Assembly (NCBI GenBank): GCA_937983405.1
Contig: CALJZN010000107.1
Span: 1-37,514, forward strand
DNA: 37,514 nucleotides
DNA from: an uncultured Paracoccaceae bacterium
GTDB taxonomy: Bacteria > Pseudomonadota > Alphaproteobacteria > Rhodobacterales > Rhodobacteraceae
Reading direction: 5' to 3'
The notes below the pieces were generated by a model. The model was not told where the DNA came from. It did not search any database and saw only the letters and a list, made by a program, of their open reading frames with translations. Below, one piece after another: positions 1 to 7,741 of the stretch. Position 1 is the stretch's first letter, and each line of letters opens with the position of its first letter. Made by a program: the position numbers and the translations under genes.

Positions 1-1
1 C

Positions 2-595
2 CCCGCGGCGCCGCCCGCCGCGCCCGAGGCCCCTGCGGCGCCGCCCGCCGCAGCCGCGGCCGCCGACGCCCCGCGCGCCGACCCGCTGGGCCGGCCGCAG
101 GCGCTCGAGGGGCACACCTACAAGCTGAAATGGCCCGCCAGCGAGCATGCGATCTACATCACGATCAACGACATCCTGCACGAGGGGCGGCGGCGACCCT
201 TCGAGATCTTCATCAACTCGAAGAACATGGAGCACTACGCCTGGACCGTGGCGCTGACGCGGATGATCTCGGCGGTGTTCCGGAGGGGCGGCGACGTGTC
301 TTTCGTGGTCGAGGAGCTCAAGGCGGTGTTCGACCCCCGCGGCGGGGCGTGGATGGAGGGGCGCTATGTCCCCTCGATCCTTGCGGCCATCGGCGGGGTG
401 ATCGAGGAGCATCTGGTCGCCATCGGCTTCATCCCCGCCGGCGGCCGGGCTCTGGCGGCCGACCCCGAGGCCCGCCCGCGCGGGACACCGCCCGCCACCC
501 CCCCCCGCGCCTGCCCGGCCTGCGGCGCCCTCGAGCTGGTGATGATCGAGGGCTGCATGACCTGCCGCGCCTGCGGCCATTCCAATTGCAGCTAG
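2..595 (+). CDS. nrdJ: Adenosylcobalamin-dependent ribonucleotide reductase, C-terminal part (partial)
   Basis: This is the 3' end of a class II ribonucleotide reductase gene, which makes deoxyribonucleotides with a B12 radical and needs no oxygen. The frame is open from the window edge. A Pro/Ala-rich linker comes first, then a TSCPD-type domain (HTYKLKWP, FEIFINSKNMEHYAW, ALTRMISAVFRRGGD, YVPSILAAIGG). The tail is a zinc-ribbon-like set of cysteines (CPACG, then CMTCRACGHSNCS) just before the TAG at 593-595. The TSCPD plus cysteine tail is characteristic of the long alphaproteobacterial NrdJ; the tail cysteines are thought to re-reduce the active site. A run of nine C (498-506) lies in the codons between domain and tail, but the frame stays intact. 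The catalytic barrel and any upstream cobalamin riboswitch lie outside the window. Confidence 0.9.
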   Translation, partial: PAAPPAAPEAPAAPPAAAAAADAPRADPLGRPQALEGHTYKLKWPASEHAIYITINDILHEGRRRPFEIFINSKNMEHYAWTVALTRMISAVFRRGGDVSFVVEELKAVFDPRGGAWMEGRYVPSILAAIGGVIEEHLVAIGFIPAGGRALAADPEARPRGTPPATPPRACPACGALELVMIEGCMTCRACGHSNCS

Positions 596-671
596 GGGCC
601 GGCGCGGGCAACGGGCGCCCCCGGGCGCGATCGGGAGGCCCGCAGCGGTGACGGGTGCGCGGCCCCCCCCG

Positions 672-697
672 GTCGCGGCGCCCGCCCGGGCCGCGAC
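672..697. terminator. GC-rich hairpin between convergent nrdJ and hisG
   Basis: Arms GTCGCG and CGCGAC enclose a second stem GCCCG/CGGGC with a small bulge. The hairpin lies between the stop of nrdJ (595) and the stop of hisG (720), where a bidirectional terminator is expected. There is no T-run, so intrinsic termination is uncertain. Confidence 0.3.
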
Positions 698-719
698 GGC
701 CGTGGCGGGCAACCCCCGG

Positions 720-1478
720 TCAGGTCGCGGGCAATCCGGCGCCGTCCGCCGGCGGCGCCCCATCCCCCTGCCCCGGCGGCATCCCCGCCAGCCCCATCCG
801 CCCCAGAAGACCCGCCAGCGCCGCCCGCTCCGGCCCGCCCCAGCGCGCCCCGCGCGACAGGAACAGCGTCGCCTGGCTGGCGTGGATCAGCCCGTCCTCG
901 AGCAGCCGAAGGTGGTTGGCCCGCAGCGTCTCGCCGGTCGAGGTGATGTCGGCGACCGCCTCGGCGGTCAGGTTCTTCACCGTGCCCTCGGTGGCGCCCT
1001 GGCTGTCCACCAGCTGGTAGTCGGCGATGTCGCGGGCGCGCAGGAACTCGCGCACCAGCCGGTGATACTTGGTTGCGATGCGCAGGCGGCGGCCGTGGAC
1101 GGCGCGAAAGGCGGCGGCGGCGGCATCGAGGTCCTCGAGGGTCGCCACGTCGATCCAGGCCGCGGGCACCGCGATGACAAGGTCGGCATGGCCGAAGCCC
1201 ATCGGCGCCAGTTCCGCCGCCTGTGCCTGCCAGTCGGGCAGCGTTTCGCGCACAAGGTCCGAGCCGGTGACGCCCAGATGGATCCGCCCCGCGCCCAGCT
1301 CGCGCGGGATCTCGCCGGCCGAAAGCAGCACCAGCGCCACGCCCTCGGCGCCCTCGACCGCGCCGGCATATTCGCGCTCGGCCCCGCTGCGGCGCAGCTG
1401 CACGCCGCGGGCGGCGAACCAGGCGAAGGTCTGCTCCATCAGCCGGCCCTTCGAGGGCACGCCCAGCCGCAGCGTCAT
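720..1478 (-). CDS. hisG: ATP phosphoribosyltransferase catalytic subunit, short form
   Basis: Catalyses the first step of histidine synthesis, joining ATP and PRPP. The 252-residue protein opens with LRLGVPSKGRL and carries the PRPP-binding stretch EGTVKNLTAEAVADI followed by TSTGETLRANHL. It lacks the C-terminal regulatory ACT-like domain of long HisG, so it is the short form that needs HisZ, which is encoded immediately upstream. The last 20 or so residues are a Gly/Pro/Ala-rich extension. The ATG overlaps the hisZ stop by 4 bp (ATGA at 1475-1478), so translation is coupled. The pathway assignment follows established knowledge of the HisG-short/HisZ pair. Confidence 0.94.
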   Translation of the reverse strand: MTLRLGVPSKGRLMEQTFAWFAARGVQLRRSGAEREYAGAVEGAEGVALVLLSAGEIPRELGAGRIHLGVTGSDLVRETLPDWQAQAAELAPMGFGHADLVIAVPAAWIDVATLEDLDAAAAAFRAVHGRRLRIATKYHRLVREFLRARDIADYQLVDSQGATEGTVKNLTAEAVADITSTGETLRANHLRLLEDGLIHASQATLFLSRGARWGGPERAALAGLLGRMGLAGMPPGQGDGAPPADGAGLPAT

Positions 1479-2593
1479 ACCGCCCCCCCCGGTTGCGAAC
1501 CGCGGAGGGCCGCGGTCAGCGCCGGCCGGATCACGCCGCCTACCGCCGGGATCGACCGGCCGCGCCCCAGCACCGCGGTCAGCGCATCGTAGCGCCCGCC
1601 CGAGGCCACGGGCGGCCAGCCCTCGCGCCCCGGCGCGGTGAAGGCGAACACGAAGCCGTCGTAGTATTCCAGCGTCGTGCGGCCGTGGCTGGCCTCGAAC
1701 GGCAGCGCGGCGGGGTCGATGCCGCGGCGCGCCAGCGCGGCAAGCCGCGCCGCCAGCCGGTCGGCGGCCGGGGAAAGGGCGGGAAGGCGGCCGGCCATCC
1801 GCCGCACCTCGTCCAGCGCGCGGTCCGAAGGGCCGGCCAGGGCCATCAGCGCCTCGAGCGTCGCGACCTCGGCCCCGGGAATGGGCGGGGCCGCCGCATC
1901 CTCGAGCAGCGCCGCCGCGCGGGCGGCGATCTCGTCCTCGGACCGCAGGCCGACCAGCGGGCCGGCCGCCGCGATCAGCGCCCGCGCCGGGGCGGCGGCC
2001 AGCGCCTCGACCAGCGCCCGCCGCGCGGGCGGGGGCGGCACGCGCCCGGCAAAGCGGTCGAGCAGCGCCCGGAAGCGGCGCGGCCGCCAGATGTGCCGCA
2101 GCAGCGCGGCCCGCCGCGGCTCGGTCGTGGTCAGCCCCCGCACCGCGGCGGTCAGAAGCCCGATGTCCCCCGTCACCGGCTGCACGGCAAGGGGCGCGAG
2201 CATCCCGGCGAAGGCCGCGAACACCTCGGCATCGGCCTCGGCCGGCGCGGCGCGCGCGAAAAGCTCGAAGCCCACCTGCAGATATTCCGACGGCCGGCCG
2301 CCGCGATGCTCCTGCTTGCGGAAGACCGGCCCCATGTAGGCATAGCGCGCGGGCTCGGCCCCGCCGGCCATGTGCATCTGCACCACCGGCAGGGTGAAGT
2401 CGGGCCGCAGCATCAGCTCGCCCCGCAGCGGGTCGGCGGTGACATAGGCGCGGCCGCGGATATCCTCGCCGTAGAGGTCGAGCAGGGTTTCGGCCGGCTG
2501 CAGGATGTCGGCCTCGACCGGCGTCGCGCCCAAGGCGAGGAGGGCGGCGAACAGCCGCTCGGCCTCGGCGCGCTCGGCAGCGGCATCGCGCAT
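1475..2593 (-). CDS. hisZ: ATP phosphoribosyltransferase regulatory subunit
   Basis: HisZ is a catalytically inactive relative of histidyl-tRNA synthetase that assembles with short-form HisG and carries the histidine feedback site. The 372-residue protein keeps the class II synthetase fold signatures (LMLRPDFTLPV, YMGPVFRKQE, EYLQVGFELF, and a C-terminal TTLEYYDGFVFAF and ASGGRYDAL). It has no anticodon-binding domain. I chose the ATG at 2593 (MRDAAAERAEAERL) because it follows the hisS stop by 4 bp. The frame stays open further upstream, but only by running into hisS. It overlaps hisG by 4 bp. Confidence 0.92.
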   Translation of the reverse strand: MRDAAAERAEAERLFAALLALGATPVEADILQPAETLLDLYGEDIRGRAYVTADPLRGELMLRPDFTLPVVQMHMAGGAEPARYAYMGPVFRKQEHRGGRPSEYLQVGFELFARAAPAEADAEVFAAFAGMLAPLAVQPVTGDIGLLTAAVRGLTTTEPRRAALLRHIWRPRRFRALLDRFAGRVPPPPARRALVEALAAAPARALIAAAGPLVGLRSEDEIAARAAALLEDAAAPPIPGAEVATLEALMALAGPSDRALDEVRRMAGRLPALSPAADRLAARLAALARRGIDPAALPFEASHGRTTLEYYDGFVFAFTAPGREGWPPVASGGRYDALTAVLGRGRSIPAVGGVIRPALTAALRGSQPGGAV

Positions 2594-2597
2594 GGGG

Positions 2598-4103
2598 CTA
2601 TCCCCGGTCGAGAATCGCGCGCACCGCGGCGACAAGGCCCGCGCGCGGCACCTCGGCCTGGGCGGGGCGGGCCTTCCACGCCTCAAGGCTCGCCCCGGCC
2701 GCGATCTGCGCGCCGAGGCGCAGGTCCTTCACCTGCACCACGCCGCGGGCGGCCTCGTCGCTGCCCTCGATGATCGCCGCGGGGGCGCCGCGCCGGTCGG
2801 CATATTTCAGCTGGTTGCCGAAGTTCCTCGGGTTGCCCAGATACACTTCGGCGCGGATGCCGGCCGCGCGCAGCTCGGCCGCCATGGCAAAGCAGTCGGC
2901 CATGCGGTCGCGGTCCATCACCGTCACCACCACCGGGCCCATGGTGCCGGCGGCGGGGGCCCGCCCCCGGGCCGCCAGCGCCGCCAGCAGCCGGTCCACC
3001 CCGATCGAGACGCCGGTCGCCGGCACCGACTGCCCGGTGAAGCGCTTGACAAGGTCGTCATAGCGCCCGCCGCCGGCGACCGAGCCGAACTGGCGCGGGC
3101 GTCCCTGCTCGTCGGCGATCTCGAAGGTCAGCGCGGCCTCGTAGACCGGCCCGGTGTAATAGCCGAGCCCGCGGACCACCGCGGGGTCGATCTCGGCCCG
3201 GTCGGGGCCCACCCCCTGCGCATCGAGCAGCGCGGCGACGGTCTCGAGCTCGGCCACCCCCTCGGCCCCGATGGCCGAGCCGCCCACGACCTCGGCCAGC
3301 CGCGCAAGCGTGGCGGGGCCGTCGGCGCGCTTGGCGGCAAGGAAGGCCAGGACGACATCGGCCTGCGCCGCGCTCAGCCCGGCCCCCTTCGTGAAGTCGC
3401 CCGACTCGTCGCGCCGCCCCTCGCCCAAGAGCGCGCGCACGCCCTCCTCGCCCAGCCGGTCGAGCTTGTCGATGGCGCGCAGCACGATCCCGCGCTCGGG
3501 GGCCAGGCGGTCGGGCTCGGCGGGGTCGAAAAGACCGGCGGCCTCCATCGCCCCGTTCAGAACCTTGCGGTTGTTGACCCGCACGCGGTAGTCGCCACGC
3601 GCGATTCCCGCCGCCTCGAGCGCCTCGGCCAGCATGGCGCAGATCTCGGCGTCGGCGGCGACCGAGGGCGCGCCCACCGTGTCGGCATCGCACTGGTAGA
3701 ACTGGCGGAACCGCCCAGGCCCGGGTTTCTCGTTGCGCCAGACCGGGCCCATGGCATAGCGGCGGTAGGGGCTGGGCAGGTCGGCGCGATACTGCGCCGC
3801 CACCCGGGCGAGCGGCGCGGTCAGGTCGTAGCGCAGGGCGAGCCAGTCCCTGTCGTCGTCCTGCCAGGCAAAGACACCTTCGTTGGGGCGGTCCACGTCG
3901 GGCAGGAACTTGCCCAGCGCCTCGACCGTCTCGACCGCGGGGGTTTCCAGCGGCTCGAACCCGTGGCGATGGTAGACGGCCGCGATGGCATCGAGCATGG
4001 CCTTGCGCGCGGCGACCTCGGCGCCGAAATAGTCGCGAAAGCCCCGGGGCGTCTCTGCCCTGGGCCGCCGCGCCGCCGCTGCCTTCCCGTCGTCGCGTGC
4101 CAC
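2598..4103 (-). CDS. hisS: Histidine--tRNA ligase
   Basis: Charges tRNA-His. The 501-residue class II synthetase shows RYDLTAP at about 91-97, motif 2 ([20 protein letters not shown], catalytic Arg in VWRNE), the histidine-binding [12 protein letters not shown], and motif 3 ([14 protein letters not shown]). The C-terminal anticodon-binding domain follows ([11 protein letters not shown] to VQVKDLRLG). The start is GTG at 4103-4101, with GAGG about six bases upstream. The gene leads the hisS-hisZ-hisG operon, an arrangement common in alphaproteobacteria. Its promoter region is shared with the divergent cutA. Confidence 0.95.
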   Translation of the reverse strand: MARDDGKAAAARRPRAETPRGFRDYFGAEVAARKAMLDAIAAVYHRHGFEPLETPAVETVEALGKFLPDVDRPNEGVFAWQDDDRDWLALRYDLTAPLARVAAQYRADLPSPYRRYAMGPVWRNEKPGPGRFRQFYQCDADTVGAPSVAADAEICAMLAEALEAAGIARGDYRVRVNNRKVLNGAMEAAGLFDPAEPDRLAPERGIVLRAIDKLDRLGEEGVRALLGEGRRDESGDFTKGAGLSAAQADVVLAFLAAKRADGPATLARLAEVVGGSAIGAEGVAELETVAALLDAQGVGPDRAEIDPAVVRGLGYYTGPVYEAALTFEIADEQGRPRQFGSVAGGGRYDDLVKRFTGQSVPATGVSIGVDRLLAALAARGRAPAAGTMGPVVVTVMDRDRMADCFAMAAELRAAGIRAEVYLGNPRNFGNQLKYADRRGAPAAIIEGSDEAARGVVQVKDLRLGAQIAAGASLEAWKARPAQAEVPRAGLVAAVRAILDRG

Positions 4104-4136
4104 CGCCGGCCTCGTCTGCCTGTCCAGTCGGGCGGT

Positions 4137-4165
4137 GGCTTAGCGGAAGGGGGGCGGCGGGGCAA
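4137..4165 (-). promoter_or_regulatory. Candidate promoter of hisS-hisZ-hisG
   Basis: On the minus strand TTGCCC (4160-4165) and TAAGCC (4137-4142) are separated by exactly 17 bases. The start point would be near 4130, about 27 bases before the hisS GTG. The hexamers match consensus only partly, so the call rests on spacing and position. Confidence 0.35.
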
Positions 4166-4181
4166 GGCGAAGGGGGAGCGG

Positions 4182-4511
4182 ATGGAGATCTTCGAGGTGG
4201 CGGTCACCTGCCCCGACGCCGCGACGGCCGCCGCCATCGGCCGCGCCGCGGTCGAGGCGCGGCTGGCGGCCTGCGCCAACATCGGCGGCGCGCTGCGCAG
4301 CCTCTACCACTGGGAGGGGGCGGTTGCCGAGGACGGCGAGGTTCTGCTGATGCTCAAGACGCGGGCGGCGCTGTTCGACGGGCTCGCGGCCTTCGTCGCC
4401 GCCCGACACCCCTACCGGCTGCCGGCGATCACCGGCTGGGCGGTGCGCTGCACGCCCGCCCTCGCCGCATGGGTCGCGGCCGAGACGCAGGGGGCGCCGC
4501 CCCCGGCCTGA
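4182..4511 (+). CDS. cutA: CutA1 family divalent-cation tolerance protein
   Basis: A 109-residue CutA1 protein, a small ferredoxin-like trimer linked to divalent metal tolerance whose biochemical role is still unsettled. Family signatures are the N-terminal beta strand plus VTCPDAATA, LAACANIGG, SLYHWEGAVAEDGEVLLMLKT and HPYRLPAITGW. A strong ribosome site (AGGGGGAG) lies just upstream of the ATG at 4182. The reading frame extends a long way upstream, but that part is antisense to hisS and hisZ and is not real. Divergent from hisS. Confidence 0.9.
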   Translation: MEIFEVAVTCPDAATAAAIGRAAVEARLAACANIGGALRSLYHWEGAVAEDGEVLLMLKTRAALFDGLAAFVAARHPYRLPAITGWAVRCTPALAAWVAAETQGAPPPA

Positions 4512-4569
4512 GGCCCGGCGCGCAGGGCGGGCGCGCGGCGCATGCGGCGCGGGTCCGGCCGGGCAGGGC

Positions 4570-4839
4570 CTAGGCGTGCGCCGCCGCGGCAGCCAGCCTG
4601 TCCAGCAGCTCGCGGTTGCGGCAGAACTGCGGCGCGCGACCCGCGCCCTGCGGGTGGTCGTTCAGCCAGTCCTCGCAGGCGCCCACCTCGTCGCAGGCGG
4701 TGCAGCGCAGCAGCGCGCTGCGCAGGTCGGGGGCCGTCAGACGCCCCGCGGCCAGCGCATCGCCGAGGTCGGCGCCGACGGTCGCGGCCATGTCGCTTGC
4801 AAGCCGCGCGTGCAGGTCGAGTTTCCTGATGCCGAACAT
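4570..4839 (-). CDS. DUF6455 family protein
   Basis: A small (89-residue) soluble protein of unknown function. The visible signature is the cysteine pattern CTACD..GAC followed by DWL and, 20 or so residues later, FCRNRELL, which matches the DUF6455 family of Rhodobacterales and relatives. The cysteines could bind a metal or cluster, but I cannot show that. The start is the ATG at 4839 (MFGIRKLDLH), preceded by GGGGAGAC; the upstream extension of the frame is not supported. An FNR-like box lies about 65 bp upstream (4900-4913). Confidence 0.82.
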   Translation of the reverse strand: MFGIRKLDLHARLASDMAATVGADLGDALAAGRLTAPDLRSALLRCTACDEVGACEDWLNDHPQGAGRAPQFCRNRELLDRLAAAAAHA

Positions 4840-4899
4840 GGTTGTCTCCCCGGGCCAGCGGTTTTGCGGGCAGTGTGGGCCCCGCCGGCGCGGCCGTCC

Positions 4900-4913
4900 A
4901 TGACCCAGATCAA
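4900..4913. promoter_or_regulatory. FNR/FnrL-like box between divergent genes
   Basis: Read on the minus strand this is TTGATctggGTCAT: a perfect left half-site and a 3/5 right half-site against TTGAT-N4-ATCAA. Its centre (4906.5) lies 29.5 bases upstream of the first base of a weak -10 (CACACT, 4872-4877 minus), which is the class II geometry (-41.5) for the DUF6455 gene. It is also about 71 bases upstream of the predicted start of the plus-strand gene at 4978. Match and spacing are read directly; function is inferred. Confidence 0.4.
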
Positions 4914-4941
4914 GCCGGGGGGCGGTCCGGCGGCGGGGCGG

Positions 4942-4970
4942 TTGGCAGGTTTCGGGAAGCCCGCTATCCT
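4942..4970 (+). promoter_or_regulatory. Promoter predicted to give a leaderless mRNA
   Basis: TTGGCA (4942-4947, 5/6 to consensus), 17 bases, then TATCCT (4965-4970, 4/6). The -10 ends only seven bases before the ATG at 4978, so transcription would begin at about 4977, essentially at the start codon. No ribosome-binding sequence precedes the ATG, which agrees with leaderless translation. Confidence 0.5.
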
Positions 4971-4977
4971 GCGGCCC

Positions 4978-5217
4978 ATGTTCACCATCGAGCACGACTT
5001 CGACGCCACCGTGATCACCCTTGTGGACGAGGGCAGGGCACCCCTGCAGGAGGATGTGATCGTGCAGGCCTTCGAGGATTGCGTGACGGTCGAGCAGTTC
5101 GACCCGCGCAGCGGCGAGGTGGCCAGGATCACCCTGTCGCTGGCCCAGGTGCGGGATCTGACCGCCGCGCTGGACCTGCCCGAGGGCGTCTACCGGCTGA
5201 AGCCCGCCTCAGGATGA
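4978..5217 (+). CDS. Small conserved acidic protein of unknown function
   Basis: A 79-residue protein starting MFTIEHDFDATVITLVDEG, with a middle ELEDV-like stretch (LQEDVIVQAFEDCVTVEQFD) and a C-terminal LSLAQVRDLTAALDLPEGV. I recognise it only as a conserved small Rhodobacterales protein; no function is implied. No ribosome-binding site precedes the ATG, and a -10 lies seven bases upstream, so the message is probably leaderless. A longer in-frame alternative at 4900 would add 26 residues but also lacks a ribosome-binding site and would overlap the FNR-like box. The 3' end overlaps the convergent MATE gene by 9 bp. Confidence 0.75.
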   Translation: MFTIEHDFDATVITLVDEGRAPLQEDVIVQAFEDCVTVEQFDPRSGEVARITLSLAQVRDLTAALDLPEGVYRLKPASG

Positions 5218-6555
5218 TGGGGGCGGCGGCGGGGCGGCGGCCTGCCGCTCGATCGCCGGATAGGCCCGCAGCAGCGTGGCCATCCGCACCAGGTTGAGCA
5301 CCGCCAGCGCCAGCCACAGCCCGGCGTTGCCGAGGCCGGGCAGCGCCGCCCACAGCAGCGCCGCATAGACCGCGACCGAGGCGAGCATCGCGGTGCGCAT
5401 CGCCCGGGTCGCGGTGGCGCCGATGAAGATGCCGTCGAGCATGTAGGCCCCGACCGAAAGCACCGGCAGCGCGACAACCCAGGGCAGGAAGGCCCGGGCC
5501 TCGGCCTGCACCGCCGGATCGCGCGCCATGATGTCGATCAGGGTCGGCCCCGCCGCCCGGATGCCGGCCGCCAGCAGCACCGCCGCGCCCAGCCCCCAGA
5601 GGCTGGCCAGCAGCGCCGACCGCCGCACCGCCGCCGCCGACCGCGCGCCCACCGCCTGCCCCACCAGCGCCTCGGCCGCAAAGGCGAAGCCGTCGAGCGC
5701 GTAGGCGACGACCGCGAGGAACTGCAGCAGCACCTGGTTCGCCGCCAGCGTCACATCGCCGAAGCCCGCACCCAGGAACACGAAGGCGGTGAAGCTGGCC
5801 TGCAGGAGGACGGAGCGGATCAGGATGTCGGTGTTGACCCGCATCATGCGGCCCAGCCGCGCCCGGTCGAACACCCGCGCCCGGTCGCGCCAGGCCGCCC
5901 CGGCAAAGGCCGCGCGGCACAGCCACAGGCCCAGCGCCAGACCTGTCCACTCGGCGATCAGCGAGGCCGTCGCCACCCCAGCAACGCCCCAGCCGAGGCC
6001 GAGGACGAACCCAAGATCGAGCCCGATGTTGAGCCCGTTCATCCACAGTTGCAGCGCCAGCACGCCGCGCGTCCGCTCGAGCGCGATCAGCCAGCCGGTG
6101 ACGGCATAGAGCGCGATGGTCGCAGGCGCGCCCCAGATGCGGATCGCGAGATAGACGCGGGCGAGCCCCTCGACCTCGGCCGAGGCCGGGGCGATGCGGA
6201 AGGCGGCCCAGACCAGCGGCCCCTGCAGCGCCACCGTCGCCAGCCCCGCCGCGGCGCCGACCAGCAGCGCGCGGGTCAGGATCGCGCCGGTCTCGGCCCC
6301 GTCGCGCGCGCCGCGGGCCTGGGCTGCCAGCCCCGAGGTGCCCATGCGCAGGAAGCCGAAGATCCAGTAGACCGAGGCGAGCACGATCGCCCCCACCCCG
6401 ACCGCGCCGATGGGGGCGGCCGCGCCCAGCTGCCCGACGACGCCGGTATCGACCGCGCCGAGGATCGGCACCGTGGCGTTCGAGACGACGATGGGAAGCG
6501 CGATGCGCAGGACGCGGGCATGGGTGATCGACGCGGGGGCGGGGGCATGGCTCAT
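5209..6555 (-). CDS. MATE family efflux transporter (DinF-like)
   Basis: A 448-residue integral membrane protein with about 12 hydrophobic segments in two similar halves, typical of MATE cation-coupled multidrug exporters. Signatures include IALPIVVSNATVPILGAVDTGVVG at the first helix, YWIFGFLRMGTSGLAAQARG, and in the second half MMRVNTDILIRSVLLQ and DGFAFAAEALVGQAVG. The wording is closest to the DinF branch. The substrate cannot be deduced. The protein ends in a proline-rich tail (AAPPPPPSS). The stop overlaps the end of the convergent small gene. Confidence 0.9.
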   Translation of the reverse strand: MSHAPAPASITHARVLRIALPIVVSNATVPILGAVDTGVVGQLGAAAPIGAVGVGAIVLASVYWIFGFLRMGTSGLAAQARGARDGAETGAILTRALLVGAAAGLATVALQGPLVWAAFRIAPASAEVEGLARVYLAIRIWGAPATIALYAVTGWLIALERTRGVLALQLWMNGLNIGLDLGFVLGLGWGVAGVATASLIAEWTGLALGLWLCRAAFAGAAWRDRARVFDRARLGRMMRVNTDILIRSVLLQASFTAFVFLGAGFGDVTLAANQVLLQFLAVVAYALDGFAFAAEALVGQAVGARSAAAVRRSALLASLWGLGAAVLLAAGIRAAGPTLIDIMARDPAVQAEARAFLPWVVALPVLSVGAYMLDGIFIGATATRAMRTAMLASVAVYAALLWAALPGLGNAGLWLALAVLNLVRMATLLRAYPAIERQAAAPPPPPSS

Positions 6556-6579
6556 CCGGTGCGGCCCCCCCCCGCGCGC

Positions 6580-7092
6580 TCAGCCCGGATCGGGCATCAG
6601 GAAATGCCCGGTTCCTTGCGCGAACAGCCGCGCGCGGTTGTCCTGCCAGGCCTCGACATGCACGCTGGCATAGCGGCGGCCCGAGCGGTTGACCCGCGCC
6701 CGGGCATAGGCATCGCGCGGCAGGCCGGGGCGCAGGTAGTCCACCGTCAGGTCGATGGTCCGGGGCAGCCGCAGCGCCCGCAGCATGTCGGGGGCGGCGG
6801 GGTCGATGCGGCCGCGCTCCATCTCCTCCCACAGCAGGGTCCAGGCCAGCTCGATGATCGCCGCGACCTCGAGGAACGCAGCCGTCACCCCGCCGTGCAG
6901 GGCCGGCAGCAGGGGGTTGCCGATGAGCTTCTCGTCGAAGGGCAGGATCGCGGTCAGCTCGTCGCCGCGGCGGTCGAAGCGGATGCCGAGAAAGCCGATG
7001 TAGGGCACGCCCTCCACCAGCGCGCGCAGCGCAGCGTCGCGGCGCTCCTTGACCACCTGCACGGGTTCGGGGCGGCGCGGCGGGCGGGTCAC
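6580..7092 (-). CDS. PaaI-type hotdog thioesterase, second gene of the pair
   Basis: A 170-residue single-domain hotdog protein of the PaaI/acyl-CoA thioesterase family. Recognisable elements are GIRFDRRGDELTAILPF, the catalytic-loop stretch LLPALHGGVTAAFLE (the HGG signature), IDLTVDYLRPG and ASVHVEAWQD. Such enzymes hydrolyse acyl-CoA thioesters; the substrate is unknown. The start overlaps the upstream paralogue by 4 bp (7089-7092). Together they face the divergent beta-oxidation operon, which supports a role in acyl-CoA turnover. Confidence 0.85.
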   Translation of the reverse strand: MTRPPRRPEPVQVVKERRDAALRALVEGVPYIGFLGIRFDRRGDELTAILPFDEKLIGNPLLPALHGGVTAAFLEVAAIIELAWTLLWEEMERGRIDPAAPDMLRALRLPRTIDLTVDYLRPGLPRDAYARARVNRSGRRYASVHVEAWQDNRARLFAQGTGHFLMPDPG

Positions 7093-7535
7093 GGGGTGGC
7101 CTCGGGCGTCGGGGCGGGCCCGCGCTCGACCGTGAAGGCGCCGGTGGCGGCGGCGACCGGGCGCCCCTCGTCGTCGTCGGTGGCGGTGGCGCGGACGAAG
7201 GCGACATGGCGCGTCACATGGTAGCAGACGGCGCGGGCGCGGATGCGCTGGCCGGGCGTCGCGGGGCGCATATAGTCGATGCGCAGGTCCAGCGTCGCGG
7301 TGCCGACGGCGCCGGGCACCGTCATCACCGCCGCGCCCGCGCAGGTGTCCATCAGCGCCGAGACGGCGCCGCCGTGGATCACGCCCGTCGCGGGGTCGCC
7401 CACCAGGCAGGCCTCCCAGGGCATCGAGATGCTGGCGGCACCGCCACCGATCGCCTCGATCCGCATCGAAAGCGCGCGGGCATGGGGCATCTGCTCCATC
7501 GCGGCGCGGATCGTCGCGCCCCTGTCGTCGTCCAT
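7089..7535 (-). CDS. PaaI-type hotdog thioesterase, first gene of the pair
   Basis: A 148-residue hotdog thioesterase: MPWEACLVGDPATGVIHGGAV carries the HGG loop, followed by SALMDTCAGAAV, TLDLRIDYMRPA and VAFVRATATDDD. The ATG at 7535 (MDDDRGATIR) is chosen because the family begins there; the open frame upstream is Arg/Gly/Pro-rich and unlike a thioesterase. It overlaps the next thioesterase gene by 4 bp, so the two are probably co-translated and may form a mixed hotdog assembly (inference). Confidence 0.85.
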   Translation of the reverse strand: MDDDRGATIRAAMEQMPHARALSMRIEAIGGGAASISMPWEACLVGDPATGVIHGGAVSALMDTCAGAAVMTVPGAVGTATLDLRIDYMRPATPGQRIRARAVCYHVTRHVAFVRATATDDDEGRPVAAATGAFTVERGPAPTPEATP

Positions 7536-7741
7536 CTTCCGCCCCGTCGCCGCCGGCTGCGCCCCTTCATGCCGGGGCCGGCCGCGGCCTGCAAGGGCCG
7601 TCGGCCCGGCGCCGCGCGAGCGGGCCTTTCGCACAGGGCCGTGATCTTTCCGTAACGGAGCCGTCGCAACACTGTCGTGCCGGCGTGGGACATGGCAGGA
7701 TCAAGCGCCGCATCCCCGGCCCCGGGAAGGAGTGATCCGCC

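Noticed and set aside
2505-4511. A 668-codon protein with CutA at its end (fusion)
   Set aside because: Only the last 109 residues (from the ATG at 4182, with a strong ribosome site) look like protein; the rest is antisense to hisZ and hisS.
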